Below are positions 1 through 8,939 of a DNA stretch of 64,000 nucleotides, piece by piece (within the stretch, counting starts at the first letter, position 1; each line of letters begins with the position of its first letter). Source of the DNA: Nitratireductor kimnyeongensis. Lineage in GTDB: Bacteria; Pseudomonadota; Alphaproteobacteria; Rhizobiales; Rhizobiaceae. The position numbers and the translations under genes are program-made. The DNA is taken from contig NZ_CP078143.1 of assembly GCF_019891395.1 (NCBI RefSeq), positions 2,121,001 to 2,185,000 on the forward strand, given 5' to 3'. Under the pieces are notes generated by a model. The model did not search any database. It saw nothing but the letters and a program-made list of their open reading frames with translations, and was not told where the DNA came from.

Positions 1-1823
1 GGTAGTTCCGGCTCGCGGCGGATTCCGGCATTGGCCGGATCGCCCTCGGCCCCGTCTGCGACGGCCGGCGCGGAACGGCTTTCCGCCGCGACCACACGGC
101 CGGACCAGTCATCGGACGATGGGCCGGGCGCCAGCGGAGCGGCGACCAGATCGGGCGGGGTCAGGATGCGTTCCTGAAACCGTGTATCCTCGAAATAGCG
201 GGCCTTGGTGGCGCGGATCGGGGGCGTGCCGGCGACCATGACGATTTCGTCGGTGGGCGGAAGCTGCATGATCTCGCCCGGCGTCAGCAGCGGCCGGGCC
301 GTCTCCTGCCGCGAAACCATCAAATTCCCGAGCCACGGGGCCAGTCTGTGCCCGGCATAGTTGGTGGAATCGCGCAGCTCGGTAGCGGTGCCGAGCGCGT
401 CCGACACCCGTTTTGCCGTGCGCTCGTCGTTGGTGGCGAAGCTGACGCGGACGTGGCAGTTGTCGAGGATCGCGTTGTTCGGCCCATAGGCGCGCTCGAT
501 CTGGTTAAGGCTCTGCGCAATCAGGAAGCCTTTGAGGCCGTAGCCCGCCATGAAGGCCAAGGCGGACTCGAAAAAATCCAATCTGCCGAGCGCGGGAAAC
601 TCGTCCAACATGAGCAGCAGGCGATGGCGCTTGCCGGAGCTGGTCAATTCTTCCGTCAACCGCCTGCCGATCTGGTTGAGGATCAGGCGGATGAGCGGCT
701 TGGTGCGGTTTATGTCGGACGGCGGCACGACAAGATAGAGCGTGACCGGCTGGCGGCTGCCGACCAGATCGGCAATGCGCCAGTCGCAACGTGCCGTCAC
801 GCGCGCCACCACAAGATCGCGGTAGAGGCCGAGGAACGACATGGCGGTGCTCAACACGCCCGACCGCTCGTTCTCGGACTTGTTCAGCAGCTCGCGGGCC
901 GATGACGCGATGACGGGATGAACGCCCGCCTCGCCGAGATGCGGCGTGTCCATCATCGCGCGCAAGGTCGCCTCGACCGGGCGGCGCGGGTCGGACAGGA
1001 AGTTGGCGACGCCCGCCAGCGTCTTGTCTTTCTCGGCATAGAGGACATGCAGGATCGCGCCGACTAGAAGGGAATGGCTGGTCTTCTCCCAATGATTCCT
1101 TTTGTCGAGGCTGCCTTCGGGATCGACCAGAATATCCGCGATGTTCTGCACGTCACGGACTTCCCATTCGCCCTGCCGCACCTCCAGCAGCGGGTTATAG
1201 GCCGAGGACTTCGCGTTGGTCGGATCGAACAGCAGGACGCGGCCGTGCCGGGAACGAAATCCGGCGGTCAGCGTCCAATTCTCGCCCTTGATGTCATGGA
1301 CGATGCAGCTTCCCGGCCATGTCAGCAGCGTCGGCACGACAAGGCCGACGCCCTTGCCGCTGCGGGTCGGTGCGAAGCAAAGGACATGCTCCGGGCCGTC
1401 ATGACGCAGATAGTCTTGCGTATGTCGGCCTAGCACCACGCCATCGAGGCCGAGCAATCCGGCTGCGCGGATTTCCTTGTCTTCGGCCCATCGCGCCGAA
1501 CCATAGGTGGCGACATTGCGCGCCTCTCGTGCCCTGATGATCGACATGAAGATGGCGGCGGCGATGGCGATGAAGCCGCCAGACGTGGCAATTGCCGCAC
1601 CCTCCATGAAGATCGCAGGCGCGTAGGCGTCGAACGAAAACCACCACCAGAAGAAGGCCGGCGGATAATAGACCGGCAAGCCAGCCAGCTCGAACCACGG
1701 ATTGCCAAGCTGCGGCTGGAAGCCAAGGCGGAAGGCAACCCATTGCGTCGCTGCCCACGTCATCACCAGAACGATGGTGAAGACGACAAAAATCTGACCC
1801 CAAAGGATTCGGCCTCCGCGCAT
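1..1823 (-). CDS. traG: TraG/VirD4-type conjugal coupling protein (3' end beyond window)
   Basis: Type IV coupling protein: an inner-membrane ATPase that hands the relaxase-DNA complex to the conjugative secretion channel. The frame stays open from an ATG at 1823 to the window edge (607 codons). A GGAG Shine-Dalgarno lies 5 nt before the ATG. The N-terminus has hydrophobic segments (residues about 8-30 and 45-90), as expected for the membrane anchor. Walker A is APTRSGKGVGLV near residue 150 (about 1337-1370), and a hydrophobic strand ending in LLMLDEFPALG is the Walker B region typical of TraG. Members are usually about 650 residues, so only a short C-terminal part is missing. In related elements trb genes follow downstream, which here would lie left of the window. 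Confidence 0.93.
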   Translation of the reverse strand, partial: MRGGRILWGQIFVVFTIVLVMTWAATQWVAFRLGFQPQLGNPWFELAGLPVYYPPAFFWWWFSFDAYAPAIFMEGAAIATSGGFIAIAAAIFMSIIRAREARNVATYGSARWAEDKEIRAAGLLGLDGVVLGRHTQDYLRHDGPEHVLCFAPTRSGKGVGLVVPTLLTWPGSCIVHDIKGENWTLTAGFRSRHGRVLLFDPTNAKSSAYNPLLEVRQGEWEVRDVQNIADILVDPEGSLDKRNHWEKTSHSLLVGAILHVLYAEKDKTLAGVANFLSDPRRPVEATLRAMMDTPHLGEAGVHPVIASSARELLNKSENERSGVLSTAMSFLGLYRDLVVARVTARCDWRIADLVGSRQPVTLYLVVPPSDINRTKPLIRLILNQIGRRLTEELTSSGKRHRLLLMLDEFPALGRLDFFESALAFMAGYGLKGFLIAQSLNQIERAYGPNNAILDNCHVRVSFATNDERTAKRVSDALGTATELRDSTNYAGHRLAPWLGNLMVSRQETARPLLTPGEIMQLPPTDEIVMVAGTPPIRATKARYFEDTRFQERILTPPDLVAAPLAPGPSSDDWSGRVVAAESRSAPAVADGAEGDPANAGIRREPEL

Positions 1824-1981
1824 CCAGGCTCCAGTCTGCAAAAGGGACGAAGCCGATCAGAGAGTAGGCAAAATCGAGACAGGCAACAGGTAAGAGGATG
1901 CGGGAGGGCTGCCGGATACTATCGGCGGCGAATAGGATGGGTTGCACCGGGATCACGAGGCCGGGTCAAATGCCGAAGGAG

Positions 1982-2932
1982 TCAGATGGAAGGGCCTGAC
2001 CGACTCATCTTGCCTGCAATGTCGAGAAGGCTTCGGAGAGCCGGACTGCGGTTGTGCGGGGACCAGATCGCAGAAAACGCCAGAGGCTCGGGTTCGTCGA
2101 GGATTGGCAGGAAGGTTACGCCGGGCGCGTGTAGGAGCGTCGTCGCCTCGCCGGCAATGGTGACGCCATAGCCTTGCGCGACCATCGACAGCAGCGTGAC
2201 GCGCTCCACATCAAAGCGCAGAATCGACAGCTCCGGCGAGGTGCCAGCAAGGCGCATGACGATGTGGTCATAAATCTGCGGCCCGGTGCCGCCCTGCCTC
2301 ACTATGAAAGTGTCGCTCGCCAGATCGGCCCAAGTCACGCCTGCCTCGTCGCGAAGCGGATGGGGCGCGGGCAGCGCGGCCAGAAGCCGTTCGCGCCATA
2401 TCGGTCGTGCATGACAGTCGGGAAACTCTGGCGAGCCCGCCACGAATGTCAGGTCCAGCATGTTGGCGCGAAGGCGCTTAACGCTCTCGCGGGCGGTGCC
2501 TTCGGCAATCTCCACATCGATACCCGGATGTTGCTCCCGGTAGCGTTCGATCAGGGTGGCGAGGAAGCTGCCAGGAATGAGGGCATGGATACCGACACGC
2601 AGCCGGCCATGTTCTCCCCGCGCCACCATGCCGGCGGTCCTGACGGCATGGTCGAGATGTTCGACGCCGACCGTGACCCGCTCGATGAAATGCCGACCGG
2701 CTTCCGTCAGCCGGACGCCGCGTGCGTGACGCTCGAACAGAAGGATGCCAAGGTCTTCCTCCAGCGCCTTCACGCGGGCGCTGACGCTGGATTGCGCCAC
2801 GCCGAGCGCATTGGCGGCGTGGCGGAAATTCAAGTGCTCTGCAACCGCCACAGCTTGGATTAAAGAGGCCATGGGTATTCGGGAACCGAGCAATGCTCGG
2901 CCCCTGCTGCTGGCATTGATGCGCCTTCTCAT
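1982..2932 (-). CDS. LysR-family transcriptional regulator
   Basis: Dimeric DNA-binding regulator with a periplasmic-binding-protein-like effector domain. The winged HTH is near residues 21-80 (AVAEHLNFRHAANALGVAQ, then SSVSARVKALEEDLG and LLFERHARGVRLTEAG) and the effector-binding domain is at about 110-310. An ATG at 2872 (MASLIQAV) would begin exactly at the usual LysR N-terminus and may be the true start; neither start has a clear Shine-Dalgarno. The gene and the neighbouring methyltransferase sit between relaxase and traG, genes that are commonly adjacent in such elements, so both look like cargo set into the transfer operon. The regulon is unknown. Confidence 0.85.
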   Translation of the reverse strand: MRRRINASSRGRALLGSRIPMASLIQAVAVAEHLNFRHAANALGVAQSSVSARVKALEEDLGILLFERHARGVRLTEAGRHFIERVTVGVEHLDHAVRTAGMVARGEHGRLRVGIHALIPGSFLATLIERYREQHPGIDVEIAEGTARESVKRLRANMLDLTFVAGSPEFPDCHARPIWRERLLAALPAPHPLRDEAGVTWADLASDTFIVRQGGTGPQIYDHIVMRLAGTSPELSILRFDVERVTLLSMVAQGYGVTIAGEATTLLHAPGVTFLPILDEPEPLAFSAIWSPHNRSPALRSLLDIAGKMSRSGPSI

Positions 2933-2961
2933 CGCCCGCGCACTGCGCGAAAGCAGGCGGG

Positions 2962-3690
2962 TTAACGCGCTGCGGATATGAGAAGCATCATCGGCCTCTC
3001 AATTTCATCCTTCAGTTCCGGGTTGGCTCTGATCTGCTCTGCCGATGGTGCGAACTCCTCAACGGCACGAACAGCGAAGCCTGTCCCGATCAGCGCGTTC
3101 AGCGTGGTGCTGATCTTCCTGTGATACTTCAATACACCTTTCGCAAACCAATCAGTGCGGCGTTCGCCTTCATCGGAGTAACGGTTGACTGGCCATGTAT
3201 TGCGTCCATCCTCATCGGTGATCCAATGTGGATGCGTCGCGGCCATGAAGATCGGATGCTCGATAGTGAAGACCAGTCTTCCGCTTGGCGCCAAGGATTG
3301 GTGAAGCGTTTGTACCAGACGCTGAAAATCTCTGATGTAGTGGAACGTCAGGGCGCTGTAGGCGAGATCGAAAGCATCTGGCGGTAATTCGAGGTTCTCC
3401 AAATCCGCAATGCGGTACTCGATTTTCGGATCGGCAGTATCCGCTTTTGCCCGGCGGATCATGTTCTCGGAAAGATCAAGGCTCAGGACCGAGGCTGCAC
3501 CTTGCTCGCGCATCCATCGGGAAGCCCATCCGAAGCCGCATCCAAGATCAAGAACGCGCTTCCCCGCCACGTCTGGCAACATTGCTCGGATGGTCGGCCA
3601 TTCGGGTGCGCCGTCCAGGCCTTGCACTTGGCGAGGCAACTGGCTGTAGCCGGCAAAGAATTGGGGATTGTCGTAGATATTCTGTGCCAT
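2962..3690 (-). CDS. class I SAM-dependent methyltransferase
   Basis: Small-molecule-type methyltransferase of about 242 residues. Motif I is VLDLGCGFGWASRWM near residue 45, with the acidic SAM-ribose contact in LSLDLSENM and motif II around DAFDLAYSALTFHYI. The ATG at 3690 is preferred over the one at 3702 because a GGAG stands 7 nt ahead of it. The gene shares strand with the LysR gene downstream, and the two may form a cargo pair within the conjugation region. The substrate cannot be told from sequence. Confidence 0.82.
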   Translation of the reverse strand: MAQNIYDNPQFFAGYSQLPRQVQGLDGAPEWPTIRAMLPDVAGKRVLDLGCGFGWASRWMREQGAASVLSLDLSENMIRRAKADTADPKIEYRIADLENLELPPDAFDLAYSALTFHYIRDFQRLVQTLHQSLAPSGRLVFTIEHPIFMAATHPHWITDEDGRNTWPVNRYSDEGERRTDWFAKGVLKYHRKISTTLNALIGTGFAVRAVEEFAPSAEQIRANPELKDEIERPMMLLISAAR

Positions 3691-3802
3691 GATAAACTCC
3701 ATCTATGACGATGGACGAGGCACAATGCTCATGCGGAAAGCCTCGTCCACGAGGGCGAGGCCAAGGTACCGTCCGCTAAGATCGTTTATTGCGGCCGATT
3801 TC

Positions 3803-3829
3803 CCGGCATCCCGCCTACTGGGATGCCGG
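3803..3829. repeat. perfect inverted repeat, possible terminator
   Basis: Ten-base-pair arms CCGGCATCCC and GGGATGCCGG around a 7-nt loop, in the 275-bp gap between the relaxase 3' end and the methyltransferase. On the minus strand it follows the relaxase gene, but there is no T-run, so a rho-independent terminator is only a possibility. Nothing else recognisable lies in the gap. Confidence 0.5.
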
Positions 3830-3965
3830 CCAACCGGGCGACAATGTGGGTATCCTTTTCAACCATGGAAGAAGAATATTCCCCGGGTCAGCAGGCGTCA
3901 ATATTGTCTTTTTTGATCAGATTTGGGCGATCAAAGGATCGTGGGTGGGGCAAGTTGTTGGGTCT

Positions 3966-6038
3966 CTATAAGCTCAACCCTCTTTGCCGCCCCAACTGCC
4001 ACGATACCGATCCGCCCTGCACGACACCCATGACCTCGCGGCCGATCTGACGGTCGATGACCGGCCGCCATGGAACAAGCGTGAACTCATGGGACTGCTC
4101 GACCACGGCGAACTTGCCGCTCGATAGCTGCACCGTGCCGGTGAACTTGCCGCTGACGTTCTCGCCGTCCGTGGCTGCGCGGAACGGCAGTCCCTTGCTC
4201 TCGGCCATCTCCGCGCCGACACGGGCAACCTCGCGCTCGCGCAGGGTGGCGAGAAGACTGCGCCGGTAGAAGATGCGGCCGTTCCTTGCTCGGGCGGCGT
4301 CGCCCTGTTCGATATGATGCTCGCGGCGCTGGTCCATTGCCTCGCGTACCTGCTGGCCGAAGCCGGTCGGGGCAAGGTCGGCCGTCTCGCCATGGATCAG
4401 CCGCCGGTCAAGCCAAGTCGCGCCATCCGAACCGATTTGCCTTTGCAGATCGACGGGAGAAAGGACGCGAACGCTGGCCTGCCGGTCGCGGCCGGCATCG
4501 TAGGCAGCGGCGCGGCTGACCAGATCGTCGGGGATGCGCCATTGATCGGTGTCGATCCGCTCGACGATCCCGGCCCTGCGTAGCGCCTCCAACCGACGCA
4601 CATGAGCATCGACATAGCCCTCATAGTCGCCACCCGGAACTCGGCCCTCAAACTTGGCCTGCTCCAGATGGCGGCTCGGCCGATAGATGCCGTCCTCTGC
4701 GATGGCGGTGATGGTGCGGTCGGACGGCCGGGCCGTCGCCTCGGCCGGGCCGATCTGGATGACGCTGCCGATGCGGGCATCCTCCAGCCGCTCGGGCGCG
4801 ATGCTGGCGATGTGGTGCGTGCGGCCGTCGATCCCGTCCACCACGATTGTCAGATTCTCCCCCAGCTCGTCGGACAGGTGCTTGTCCACCACGCGGCCGA
4901 CAATGGGCGTCTCCGGCGCTCCGTCATGGATGTGGAAGCTTATGGGATCGCGCTCACCGCCCTGCGGGCCGAGCGCCTTCTGCATGATGCGGATAATGTC
5001 GCCCCGCTCTCCAAGCTCGCGCAGGGCCGGTTCCATGTCCTTGCTCAATTCCCAAACGCCGGGTGCGTGCTCGGTAGCCAGTCCCATCTTCTCCAGCTTG
5101 CCGAGCCTGCGCAGGCGTAGGGTGCGCTCGAACTGCCGCTTCGGCTCTGCCTGTTCATGGCGCAGGTCGAGGAAACGGGCATCGGCTTCTTCGGCCATGG
5201 CGCGGTCGATCCGGGTGAAACGGTCTTGGTCGATTTCGGCCGACAGCTTGCGGGTCTGCTCAATCTCGGTGACGGGGCCGAGTTCCAGACTGGCAAGCTC
5301 GCTGGCGTGCTCGCGCAGGCCGGCGGAAAGGTAGTCGCCATTGATGACTAGATCCCCGCCCGTGTCGTCGCGGCCGTTGACAATGACATGCACATGGGGA
5401 TGGCCGGTGTTGTAGTGGTTGACGGCAACCCAATCGAGTTTCGTGCCGAGGTCCGCTTCCACCTGTTTCATGAAATCGCGGGTGTAGGCCGTGAGGTCCG
5501 ACAGCTCCGCGCCGTCCTCGGGCGAGACGATGAACCTGAACTGGTGGCGGTCGTCCTTGCCGCGATCAAGGAAGTCGTCGGCATCGGCGCGGTCCTCGGT
5601 CGCCGAATAGAGTCGGCCCCGTTCGCCGTCGCGTGACGTGCCGTCGCGCTGGACATAGCGCAGATGCGCGCGGGCACGGCCGCCCTTCTATGCGGCCCGG
5701 ACGCTGCGCTGCTTGACGATCACGCGGCGGCTGCCCGGCTGGCGGTGATGCCAGTGGCCGGAGATATTGCGGGCGCGCACGAAGCTCGCGCCCCGGCCGC
5801 GCTTCACGCCCTTGCCGCTGGCGACCATGGCGCGGGAACGGCCCGGCGATGACGGGCGGGCGGCTGACGGCATGGAAGGATCGCGGGAGGCTGCCGCCTG
5901 ATGCTGGCGGGTGATCTTCCTGACCTGCGTGAAAAAGCTCTTGGGTCTCCCGGCCTTCGGCGTGTCGGATCGGATGCGGCCGGGCTTCGGCCGGAAGCGG
6001 TTTTCGTCGTCGGCGCTCGAGGGCGCGACTCCAGCCAA
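3966..6038 (-). pseudogene. VirD2-like relaxase (DUF3363 type) interrupted by an amber codon
   Basis: Relaxase that nicks oriT and pilots the strand during conjugation. The reading frame runs from ATG 6038 to the stop at 3966 (691 codons) but contains TAG at 5688-5690 (codon 117). The frame resumes immediately with KGGRARAHLRYVQRDG; HLRYVQRDG carries the candidate catalytic tyrosine (codon 128), aligned with LEYLSRKG of VirD2. Motif III follows near codon 213 (GHPHVHVIVNGRD). The DUF3363 part runs to the C-terminus. No start codon lies between the TAG and the tyrosine; the first downstream ATG (5471) would yield a 501-residue protein without it. Without suppression the relaxase should be inactive. 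A sequencing error or recent mutation is possible, since the rest of the frame is intact. Confidence 0.85.
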
Positions 6039-6333
6039 AACCGCCGAAAACAGGCCGATATGGGCCTATGGTGCCGCTCGAAACCCTGCAAAGCCAAGGC
6101 TTTGCGCGAAATCGCGGCACGCGGCCCCTCAAAACCATGGTGCCGGAACCGGCCACCTAACCAGTGTGCAGACAACAACAATTTCCAGAAGCGGCCCGAT
6201 ATGGTGCCGTCTTCTTTAATCTTGCCCTCCGCCCTTTCTGCCTTTTCTGCCCCTCCTGCCGGGAATCCTACCGGGCGCAAACCTGCCCGACCAGATGCCG
6301 AAACCAGCGCCGCCGAGCGCGGGAACGCCGCCC
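6039..6333. other. intergenic region with palindromes, candidate oriT
   Basis: A 295-bp gap immediately upstream of the relaxase and downstream of the transglycosylase, with no convincing gene. It contains a perfect 8-bp inverted repeat with 2-nt loop, GCAAAGCCAAGGCTTTGC (6088-6105), and a partly repeated block: CCGATATGG followed by TGCCG occurs near 6056 and again near 6196. Relaxase-adjacent gaps with such dyads commonly hold oriT, but no nic consensus could be assigned, so this is inference from position and symmetry. Confidence 0.35.
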
Positions 6334-7266
6334 TCATGGCGTTCCTCCGTCGCTGGCGCTCGCCACGAAAATGCTGCCGTCCTGCGGCTCCGCACGGGCG
6401 GGGTCGCGCGCCGGAACAGCAGCGCGACCGTCGCTGGATTGCGCCTCGGACGGCGGCGCGGCGCCAGCCCGCGTTTCGCCCGGACGCATGACAAACAGCG
6501 GCGCCTCGCGCCAATCTGGCGGCGGTGGCGGTGGTTGCAACGGCGCATCCAATGGAACCGCCCCGCCAAGGATCGGGGCGAGCGCGGCGACATAGGCGCG
6601 TGTCTCGGCGGGAAGCGGGCGGTCCGTCGCGCGGTGCTCGTCGTAGCGGCCGGGGCCGGCATTGTAGGCCGCCAGCATCGCGCCGACATTGCCGTAGCGG
6701 TCGAACATCTCGCGCAGATAGGCCGTGCCTGCGAGGATGTTGTCGCGCGGGTCGTAGGGATCGCGCCCGAGGCCATTGCGGACGCGCAGGTCCGCCCATG
6801 TGTCGGGCATCACCTGCATCAATCCCATCGCCCCAGCCGACGAAATTGCGCGCACATCGCCCGCGCTTTCGGCGCGCAGCACGGCGCGAATCCAGTGCTC
6901 GGGGATGCCGAACCGCTGCGACGCCTCGGCGATGTGCGCCGCATAAGGATGGGCGGCGGCCGGGCGCTCGACCGGCGCGGATTGCGCGACGGCGACGCCC
7001 GATCCGATGAAGAAGGAAAGCGCCCCCGCCAGCAACAGGACGGCATAATGCCATGCCGGCCTGTCTCCGCTTCGCCGCCAGCTTGCCAGCGTGCTCGCTG
7101 CGGTCAAGGGCAAGGCGCAAGCGCCGGCCCATGGCCGCCCTTGACCTTCGCTGCGCGCGCCGGCCGTCTGGTCGCCGAGCGGGACGAAGGGATGAGACGG
7201 CTTTTCCGCGAACAAAGGGATGCCGATCTTTGACCGGATGGCGGGCCGGACGCGCGCGGCCGTCAT
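6334..7266 (-). CDS. lytic transglycosylase, VirB1-like
   Basis: Peptidoglycan-cleaving enzyme that opens the wall for assembly of the conjugation channel. A hydrophobic segment (about residues 72-95, ending AVAQ) acts as signal or membrane anchor. The SLT domain follows: FGIPEHWIRAVLRAESAGD carries the catalytic glutamate (near residue 130), then SSAGAMGLMQVMPDTW, NILAGTAYLREM and AAYNAGPGRY. The C-terminal 80 residues are proline-rich low complexity. The start codon overlaps the stop of the DUF736 gene by 4 bp. The long hydrophilic N-terminal stretch before the hydrophobic segment is unusual, and a later start is possible. Confidence 0.9.
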   Translation of the reverse strand: MTAARVRPAIRSKIGIPLFAEKPSHPFVPLGDQTAGARSEGQGRPWAGACALPLTAASTLASWRRSGDRPAWHYAVLLLAGALSFFIGSGVAVAQSAPVERPAAAHPYAAHIAEASQRFGIPEHWIRAVLRAESAGDVRAISSAGAMGLMQVMPDTWADLRVRNGLGRDPYDPRDNILAGTAYLREMFDRYGNVGAMLAAYNAGPGRYDEHRATDRPLPAETRAYVAALAPILGGAVPLDAPLQPPPPPPDWREAPLFVMRPGETRAGAAPPSEAQSSDGRAAVPARDPARAEPQDGSIFVASASDGGTP

Positions 7267-7598
7267 TGCTCATCCTCGATCTTCCGGGGGTGCTTCCAAT
7301 GCAGCGTCCAGACCGAAGGATCGTCGTTGGACTGGAACAGTTTGGCGCGGATCGGGAACGGGAAGATCGGTCCCTCCAATCGCATCGACACGAACTCGCC
7401 AGCGTTCTCGCTGGCGTCCTTCCATGCCGGGCCGGCGTCCGGCCCGTCCTCGCTATCGAGGCGCACGCGATAGTCGGGCGCGTTTTTCACGTCGCTTGGC
7501 TTGGCCGGGACGATGAACAATTTTTCGTGGAGGCCGAACGAATGAAGCTCTCCGGCATAGCCGGTTTCGATGCGGGTGAAGGTTCCGATATGTGCCAT
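7263..7598 (-). CDS. DUF736 family protein
   Basis: A 111-residue protein of a family found almost only in conjugative elements and plasmids of alphaproteobacteria; its biochemical role is unknown. The start at 7598 (MAHIGTFT) is chosen because AGGAG lies 8 nt ahead and it matches the usual N-terminus. Typical family features are the opening IGTFTRIETGYAGEL and the ending DPSVWTLHWKHPRK. It lies in the transfer operon between the S26 peptidase and the transglycosylase. Confidence 0.88.
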   Translation of the reverse strand: MAHIGTFTRIETGYAGELHSFGLHEKLFIVPAKPSDVKNAPDYRVRLDSEDGPDAGPAWKDASENAGEFVSMRLEGPIFPFPIRAKLFQSNDDPSVWTLHWKHPRKIEDEQ

Positions 7599-7633
7599 GG
7601 GGTATCTCCTGCGTGTGGCTTTCGGGGGTGGTT

Positions 7634-8176
7634 TCAGTGCGTCGGAGCACGCCACTTGTAGCGGCCGACGCCTTCCTCATCGGTCCAGAGCGGGACCGCT
7701 CGGCCGATGACGGAATCTGCGGGGACGGGTCCGAAGTAACGGCCGTCGAGGCTGTCGCGGACTTCCCAATTCATGAGGAAAAGCTGGCCGTCGCCGATGA
7801 CGCGGCAGCCCTGCCAGATGGGCAGATCACGGCCGAGGCGGTCGCGCTCCAGGGCCTCGCCCATTTCGATCCCGTTCACGGTGATCGTGCGGCCAGTGCG
7901 GCAAACCCGCTGTCCCGGCAGGCCGAGCACGCGCTTCAAGAGCGGGACGCCTCGCGCAATATAGCCGCGCTCGACCATGAAGGCGGCGAGCGGTTCGGGC
8001 GGCATGACGGCGACCAGCTCGGGCACGTCCAGCGCGTCGGCCGGCTCGACCGTGTAGAAGCCGACCGGCGTGCTGGCCGTGGCGTTCCAGATGAGTTTCG
8101 CGGGCCAATCGACCACGCTTGCGGCGATGCCGATGACGGCGAACGCCGTCACTGCGAGGGTGCGGCGGCGTGTCAT
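7634..8176 (-). CDS. traF: TraF-type S26 signal peptidase
   Basis: Membrane serine peptidase; plasmid TraF homologues mature the conjugative pilin. One N-terminal transmembrane segment is present (about residues 5-25). The catalytic serine is in NATASTPVGFY (about residue 36) and the catalytic lysine in PLLKRVLGLPGQ (about residue 80), followed by the conserved GD/F region (GDGQLFLMNWEVRDSLDGRYFG, read as separate motifs GDGQ and DGRYFG). ATG 8176 overlaps the DUF2840 stop by 4 bp, supporting this start over one at 8203. About 180 residues, normal for the family. Confidence 0.9.
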   Translation of the reverse strand: MTRRRTLAVTAFAVIGIAASVVDWPAKLIWNATASTPVGFYTVEPADALDVPELVAVMPPEPLAAFMVERGYIARGVPLLKRVLGLPGQRVCRTGRTITVNGIEMGEALERDRLGRDLPIWQGCRVIGDGQLFLMNWEVRDSLDGRYFGPVPADSVIGRAVPLWTDEEGVGRYKWRAPTH

Positions 8177-8673
8177 GGCGCGATCCTTCGGCGGTGAAGC
8201 CACGCGGCATGTCGCTCGGGCGTGTAGGCGTGCGGCTCCAGATTGGCGGTCAGGCGGTTGTGGACATGCCGCCAGTGGTCCGGTGAGGCGTCGGCCGGAT
8301 CGAGGCCGAGCGATTCCACGGCGTCGATGGCGGCAAGCGCGCGCTGCACCTTGGGCCAGCCATCGAGGCGCAACAGGATTTCACCGCCGGGGCGGACGAA
8401 CGGCAACGTTTGGTACGGCTCGCCCCTACCGATGGCCCGCACGATGTCAATGCGCGAAACGACCGTGCCATGTTCTCCGGTCGCCCATCGCACAAAGGCG
8501 AAGATGCTGTTCGGTGCGAAGCCGACGACACTCCGGCGACGGTCGATGATCTGCTCGTAGCTCTTGCGGCCAAAACGTATCCAGTGCTCGACCTTGCGTT
8601 TCTCGAAGGTCAGCTCGACCAATGTGGTGAATGGCGCGGGTTCATGCGCGCCGCGATGCACGCGCCGACTCAT
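8173..8673 (-). CDS. DUF2840 family protein
   Basis: A 166-residue protein of a family confined to ICE and plasmid transfer regions, function unknown. Recognisable by TLVELTFEKRKVEHWIRFG near residue 16 and SIFAFVRWATGEHGTV in the middle. No membrane segment or enzymatic motif is visible. ATGA-type overlaps on both sides (8670-8673 with the HTH gene, 8173-8176 with the S26 peptidase) show a translationally coupled operon. Confidence 0.85.
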   Translation of the reverse strand: MSRRVHRGAHEPAPFTTLVELTFEKRKVEHWIRFGRKSYEQIIDRRRSVVGFAPNSIFAFVRWATGEHGTVVSRIDIVRAIGRGEPYQTLPFVRPGGEILLRLDGWPKVQRALAAIDAVESLGLDPADASPDHWRHVHNRLTANLEPHAYTPERHAAWLHRRRIAP

Positions 8674-8939
8674 TGTTCGTTCCGCTCATCGGGGGTCAGC
8701 GGACGGGCGGGAAACACGCGACCGGCGGTCTCGTCGCGGGTGGATTTGCGCGCGCCGATTGCGGTCCAGGCTTGCAAATCCTCGACCGCATAAAGGACGC
8801 GGCCGCCGATCTTCCGATAGACCGGCCCGGTCCCGTAGGTACGATGCTTCTCAAGGGTGCGGATGGAAATGCCGAGGAAGCGCGCGGCTTCCTTCGTGCG
8901 CAAAAGTCGTGGCGGCAGGCCCGCCAGTGGATTGGCCAT
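8670..8939 (-). CDS. AlpA/RdfS-like excisionase or HTH regulator
   Basis: An 89-residue protein with a MerR/AlpA-type HTH: RLLRTKEAARFLGISIRTL (about residues 11-29) followed by a wing ending GRVLYAVEDLQAW. Proteins of this kind are recombination directionality factors; in the Mesorhizobium ICE R7A, RdfS sits at the head of the traF transfer operon and is switched on by FseA. The same position here supports an RdfS-like role, by inference. A near-perfect ribosome site GGAGGTGATC precedes ATG 8939, so translation is probably strong. Overlaps DUF2840 by 4 bp. Confidence 0.8.
   Translation of the reverse strand: MANPLAGLPPRLLRTKEAARFLGISIRTLEKHRTYGTGPVYRKIGGRVLYAVEDLQAWTAIGARKSTRDETAGRVFPARPLTPDERNEQ

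Noticed and set aside
1399..1956. Long minus-strand frames overlapping traG in other frames
   Set aside because: They are alternative-frame shadows; only the frame starting at 1823 carries the TraG motifs.
6334..7266. Transglycosylase as a phage lysis gene
   Set aside because: It sits inside an overlapping conjugation operon and has the VirB1-type layout; no phage structural genes are present.
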